A DNA stretch of 11,130 nt from Chloroflexota bacterium (GTDB lineage Bacteria > Chloroflexota > Anaerolineae > Anaerolineales > UBA4823), in contig DAOVXM010000039.1 of NCBI GenBank assembly GCA_030636125.1, positions 1-11,130 on the forward strand, given 5' to 3'. Under the pieces are notes generated by a model. That model had not been told where the DNA came from. It saw nothing but the letters and a program-made list of their open reading frames with translations, and ran no database searches. This document shows, piece by piece, positions 7,594-11,130 of this stretch (within the stretch, counting starts at the first letter, position 1; each line of letters opens with the position of its first letter). The position numbers and the translations under genes were made by a program.

Positions 7594-9435
7594 TCACTTA
7601 TCTACAGGCAACCCTTCCATTTCCATGATCTTTAGTGCATTTGTGGTTGGGCTTGGACCAGGTATTATTTTATAATCAAAGACCAGTTTCCCATCCCTGA
7701 CCTCATCTCTAAAATGGTAATTCGATATAAAATCATTCTGATCTTCAAGATTGGCAAGCTCCAGGTCGTGAGTAGCAATCAGGCCTATAACTCTCTTACC
7801 AGCAATATTTTGGATGTATGCCTGGCTGCCAATTAACCTTTCTCGATTATTAGTACCGCGGAAGATTTCATCTATTAGGAATAGAATTGGGTAAGGGTGA
7901 TTGGATTTCATACGATCCAATAAAGACTTTAGGCACTTGACCTCAGCGTAGAAGTAGGAAAATCCATCGGTGATTGAGTCGCTAATCTTGATACATGTGT
8001 GTAGTCTGAATAAATTTGTCTTAAATTCGGTAGCGTTTACTGGGCCTCCCGCGTAGGCAAGTGCCAAATTTATACCGATCGTTTTGACAAATGTACTCTT
8101 ACCAGCCATATTTGACCCAGTAATGATATAAACCTCCCCTAGTTTGTTAATCGAAAACCCATTACAAATTTTCTGCTGCGGAGGTATAAGCGGATGTCCT
8201 AAACCTTTGGCTTCAAGAATCGGACCTCTGGCGTTATCATCAGGATGTTTGAATTCAGGAAAGGTATAGTCTGGGTTAATGTAAGCAAAATTTGCTAATG
8301 ATATTGATGCCTCAAGCTTTTGCAATGTTTTTAACCAAATTGGCATCTGGATTGAGAGATCTTTCTGATAATGGGATATCACCCAAGAAAAATAAAAATC
8401 CCAGGGGAATATGATATTTAAAAGGAGCATCAAAACCGGATTGGATCGAACCCCAATTGCCGCAGTGACCAATTTAATCTTTCTTAGAATCTTGGACGGT
8501 GAGTTTATTGGGTCAATAAATGGTGAACACAGTTGGGTGAGAGCTTGTTTATCCCCATAATGATAACTCTCGATATAAACCAATATCGCCCTGAATTTGT
8601 CGAGTTCAGCATCAAATATCACAACTGCATCTAAGAATGGCTGGAGTATTTTTTGATTGGAAAAGTAAAAAACTGCATAGAGAAAAAAAGTTATTATCCA
8701 ATACGAAGGGATATACCCGAAGATATTCAATAAAAAAAGTGTAATATTGAGCAATACGAGTATCGAAGAGATAGGTAAAAGGCGTTTGATTTGCTCGGTG
8801 GGATAAGGCATTGCCAGCCATTTCAATAATCGCTTCCCCTCAAGTTGATCTTTTGAGGCAAGATGGAAGTTGAGGGTTAACTTATCTCGAAATATTGATA
8901 TTGGTACCAGCTCCTGGATTATTTTTTGGTATTTATTAATATGGTCTGGATTTGGTTCGGACTGGGAGAGCCAATCGCTGAGTAATTTGCTACCTTCAAT
9001 TGAGATAGTCCTATCGACCAATTGGTGAAGGGAACAATTGCCGATTAAATCAAGATCAATTTCCAGCGGATTCTGGATGGGTAGTTGAGATCGAGAGGGT
9101 GAGGCGGGTATATGATTCCAGTCTAATTGCATCCGTGCTAATTGATTGGATTTTATTTGCGACCAGATTTGGTATTTTCGTATCCAGCGGTCAATCCGGC
9201 GATGATAGTAGACTAGGATACTGAATATGCCGATCGATAAGGCGATTGATATGTAAATTCCGCCCCCATTGAACCAATTTGTGGCTACGAATATTGTCAC
9301 TCCCGCGAAGAGAACAGCAAGTAAACGGTACCACGAAAATCGCCGACTGAGTGACTCTAAATGCTTAACCCGCTTATCAAGTCTAATAATTTCACTGGAG
9401 AGTGCATTTTGCCTATCTTGTCGTTTTGATTGCAT
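7594..9435 (-). CDS. Membrane-anchored MutS-family ATPase (MutS domain V protein)
   Basis: A 613-residue protein ending in a MutS-type ATPase: Walker A GSNMAGKST (440-448, the MutS-specific N-M-A-G-K-S form), Walker B ILFLIDEIF with D522 and E523 followed by RGTNNRER, and IATHD with H556. The N-terminal half has no mismatch-recognition or connector domain. It starts with a basic, coiled-coil-like stretch (1-33), then two hydrophobic segments (about 36-54 and 58-76), two more near 221-261 and a possible one at 333-352. Such membrane MutS relatives are annotated in several phyla, but I know of no settled role; classical mismatch repair is unlikely. The ATG is fixed by an in-frame TGA five codons upstream and has no SD. 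Three ATACATT copies sit at and before the start. Followed by the methyltransferase gene. Confidence 0.9.
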   Translation of the reverse strand: MQSKRQDRQNALSSEIIRLDKRVKHLESLSRRFSWYRLLAVLFAGVTIFVATNWFNGGGIYISIALSIGIFSILVYYHRRIDRWIRKYQIWSQIKSNQLARMQLDWNHIPASPSRSQLPIQNPLEIDLDLIGNCSLHQLVDRTISIEGSKLLSDWLSQSEPNPDHINKYQKIIQELVPISIFRDKLTLNFHLASKDQLEGKRLLKWLAMPYPTEQIKRLLPISSILVLLNITLFLLNIFGYIPSYWIITFFLYAVFYFSNQKILQPFLDAVVIFDAELDKFRAILVYIESYHYGDKQALTQLCSPFIDPINSPSKILRKIKLVTAAIGVRSNPVLMLLLNIIFPWDFYFSWVISHYQKDLSIQMPIWLKTLQKLEASISLANFAYINPDYTFPEFKHPDDNARGPILEAKGLGHPLIPPQQKICNGFSINKLGEVYIITGSNMAGKSTFVKTIGINLALAYAGGPVNATEFKTNLFRLHTCIKISDSITDGFSYFYAEVKCLKSLLDRMKSNHPYPILFLIDEIFRGTNNRERLIGSQAYIQNIAGKRVIGLIATHDLELANLEDQNDFISNYHFRDEVRDGKLVFDYKIIPGPSPTTNALKIMEMEGLPVDK

Positions 9436-9436
9436 A

Positions 9437-9472
9437 AATGTATTGAAATTTCATGAATGTATACGAATGTAT
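9437..9472 (-). repeat. Three ATACATT heptamers just upstream of the MutS-like gene
   Basis: Minus-strand ATACATT occurs at 9437-9443, 9456-9462 and 9466-9472, i.e. at offsets of 19 and 10 bases, close to two turns and one turn of the helix. The last two are part of an 8-bp direct repeat (plus-strand GAATGTAT at 9455-9462 and 9465-9472). A perfect 10-bp palindrome TGAAATTTCA lies at 9444-9453 between the first two. The arrangement looks like an operator that would sit over the start region. AT-rich sequence makes chance possible. Confidence 0.35.
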
Positions 9473-9553
9473 GTGCCTTGGTTATATGACAAATCTTGAG
9501 GTATTCCCTGGTCAGCCTGTTGCGTTTGATGATTGAATCGAAGATTAAATATA

Positions 9554-11017
9554 TCAACCTTCAGCGAGAATGATACCCGTTCGAGCTGGAATTGTCAGTC
9601 CATGGATTTTTCCATCCATAATCTGCGTTTCTCCAGGCCCCAAGATGTTAAACAAACGAAGACCATCGGTTAAATGACCATATATAGGTATCTCTGAAGT
9701 GTAATCGGAATTCCCAGTATTGATTGCGATAACCAGCTTATCTTGGTCTAGCTGCCTCATATAAGCGAGCACCTGGTCTTTCGCATAGAGAGTAGAGAAA
9801 TCCCCTTGCCGAAGAACAGGGTAGGCTTTCCGTATCTGAATGCATTCTTTGATATAATTACGAAGTTCGCTATCCCATTGCGATTGATCCCATTGGAATG
9901 ATTTTCTGGCAAATTCTGGCATACGACCTTCCCTGCTATCAATTCCAATCTCATCCCCGTAGTAAATGCAAGGCGCGCCTGGGTAAGTCATCTGGAATAG
10001 AATGGCAAGCCGTAGCGATGATTTATCCCCGTTAGCTAAGCTGATGAACCTGGGCATATCATGGCTATCAAGCAAGTTTAGTTGCGCATAAACAGCCTCC
10101 CTGGGATACAAGTTTAGTAGTTCTACAACTCTTTGGGCAAATGCTGGTGCATCTAATACTTGAGTGCTTGGTAAACCCATCATCCCATCTTCCAGTTTAC
10201 GGTTGATACTGTGCCCAGCAAAGAAGCCGAGGCAAGCCTGAGTAAACTGGTAGTTCATAACCGCGTCGAAAATATCGCCGCGGCACCAATGCTGCGCTTC
10301 CCATGGAACCTCTCCGACAAGATATGCATCAGGGTTCGTTTCCTTAACAATCTGACGAAATTCTTGCCAAAATTCATCATCATCAATTTCGAAGGGTACG
10401 TCCAGGCGCCAACCATCAATCCCTTGTTCAATCCAATACCGGGCGACATCAAATATAAACGAACGGACTTGAGGGTTTTCCGTATTGAATTTCGGTAAAG
10501 CTGGTAGATTCCACCAGCATTGATAATTGGCCTGACCCTGGTAAGCATTGAGAGGATAACCGTTAACATAAAACCAGTCCGTGTAAGGTGATTTTGCACC
10601 AGATTCTAGAATATGGTTGAATTGAAAGAAGCCACGGCTAACGTGATTGAAGACACCATCTAATAAGATGCGGATACCTTTTCGGTGAGCCTTATCTAAC
10701 AAATACCGGAAAGCCCGATCCCCTCCAAGGATCGGATCTACCTTGAAGTAATCGTGGGTGTGGTACCTGTGGTTAGCAGTAGATTGGAAAATTGGGTTGA
10801 AGTATATTGCATTGATCCCCAGGTCTTCTAGGTAATCGAGGTGCTCTGCTACCCCTAACAAATCACCTCCTTTAAAACCATAAACTGATGGTGGTGATTC
10901 CCACACTTCGAGATTATTTGGTTTTGGAACCTTCTTGCTTATTGCAAAACGATCTGGGAAGATCTGATAGAACACTGCATCTTTCACCCATTCCGGGGTT
11001 TGAAAACCAGTGACCAT
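9554..11017 (-). CDS. GH13 neopullulanase/cyclomaltodextrinase-like amylase lacking the N-terminal domain
   Basis: Predicted intracellular alpha-glucan hydrolase of 487 residues acting on cyclodextrins, pullulan or maltodextrins. Seen: VFYQIFPDRF near the start, FKGGDLLG (48-55), region I DGVFNH (120-125), region V-like LPALPKFN (171-178), region II GWRLDVP with nucleophile D206, region III VGEVPWEA with acid/base E236, region IV LLDSHD with D320, and a C-terminal beta domain from about 400. These features resemble GH13_20 enzymes. Those are usually about 580-590 residues because of an N-terminal CBM34-like domain used for dimer formation; here the barrel starts almost at residue 1. No signal peptide. 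ATG start with GAGGA three bases upstream, so the short N-terminus looks genuine. The other GH13 enzyme at the left edge could finish its products to glucose. Confidence 0.93.
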   Translation of the reverse strand: MVTGFQTPEWVKDAVFYQIFPDRFAISKKVPKPNNLEVWESPPSVYGFKGGDLLGVAEHLDYLEDLGINAIYFNPIFQSTANHRYHTHDYFKVDPILGGDRAFRYLLDKAHRKGIRILLDGVFNHVSRGFFQFNHILESGAKSPYTDWFYVNGYPLNAYQGQANYQCWWNLPALPKFNTENPQVRSFIFDVARYWIEQGIDGWRLDVPFEIDDDEFWQEFRQIVKETNPDAYLVGEVPWEAQHWCRGDIFDAVMNYQFTQACLGFFAGHSINRKLEDGMMGLPSTQVLDAPAFAQRVVELLNLYPREAVYAQLNLLDSHDMPRFISLANGDKSSLRLAILFQMTYPGAPCIYYGDEIGIDSREGRMPEFARKSFQWDQSQWDSELRNYIKECIQIRKAYPVLRQGDFSTLYAKDQVLAYMRQLDQDKLVIAINTGNSDYTSEIPIYGHLTDGLRLFNILGPGETQIMDGKIHGLTIPARTGIILAEG

Positions 11018-11130
11018 GATTCCTCATTGTGATTTCACTAAATTCAGGATTTACTCAGTTTAGGGGGGAAAATTCCGAAAACTAGCAGGTCGGAAGTAGC
11101 CCTAACCCGCATTTGGTGTTTATACTATAT
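11018..11130 (-). promoter_or_regulatory. 5' region of the amylase gene, with SD and a possible -10
   Basis: The GAGGA at 11021-11025 is a good but closely spaced ribosome site for the ATG at 11017. Farther up, TATAAA (minus strand, 11119-11124) could be a -10 box, but its -35 would lie outside the window. No gene is seen in these 113 bases. Confidence 0.3.

Noticed and set aside
9357..9557. 66-codon minus-strand frame beginning TTG over the amylase stop and ending inside the MutS-like gene
   Set aside because: The SD-like GAAGG touches the TTG with no spacing, the frame overlaps the conserved start of the MutS-like protein, and no motif is recognisable.

Overview
The window is about 11 kb of bacterial chromosome of moderate GC (roughly 40-45% by eye). 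It carries seven protein genes, six on the minus strand and one on the plus strand, with no rRNA, tRNA, CRISPR array, insertion sequence or phage gene. The mix of GH13 enzymes, a two-gene ABC exporter, a dicluster ferredoxin and a membrane MutS-like protein would fit a fermentative bacterium, perhaps Chloroflexota/Anaerolineae. That assignment is a low-confidence impression, not something the sequence proves.

Left block (minus strand, about 5357 down to 1): a candidate promoter and a leader of about 185 nt precede two ABC exporter half-transporters (3301-5136 and 1433-3256). A GH13 alpha-glucosidase follows 7 bases later and runs off the left edge. The half-transporters have complementary defects. 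The first has Asp where the catalytic Glu belongs but an intact LSGGQ. The second has the catalytic Glu but a degenerate LSTGQ. Together they should make a heterodimer with one full ATP site. The leader contains a possible 53-codon (or 45-codon) small ORF that overlaps the exporter start, an exact 7-bp hairpin inside that ORF, and short alternative pairings around its start. This resembles leader-peptide control of some bacterial drug exporters and is the most interesting lead in the window.

Middle (plus strand, 5446-6489): a visibly AT-rich gene for a membrane acyltransferase-3 (OafA-like) protein, divergent from the exporter operon. Its stop overlaps that of the next gene, which comes from the other direction.

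Right block (minus strand, 11017 down to 6484): a GH13 neopullulanase/cyclomaltodextrinase-like enzyme without the usual N-terminal domain, then a membrane-anchored MutS-family ATPase, a class I SAM methyltransferase and a 74-residue ferredoxin. The last two are 6 bases apart and clearly linked; the links to the MutS-like gene (72-base gap) and the amylase gene (118-base gap) are less certain.

The two GH13 enzymes would together take maltodextrins down to glucose in the cytoplasm. The MutS-like, methyltransferase and ferredoxin genes form a group of unknown joint function.
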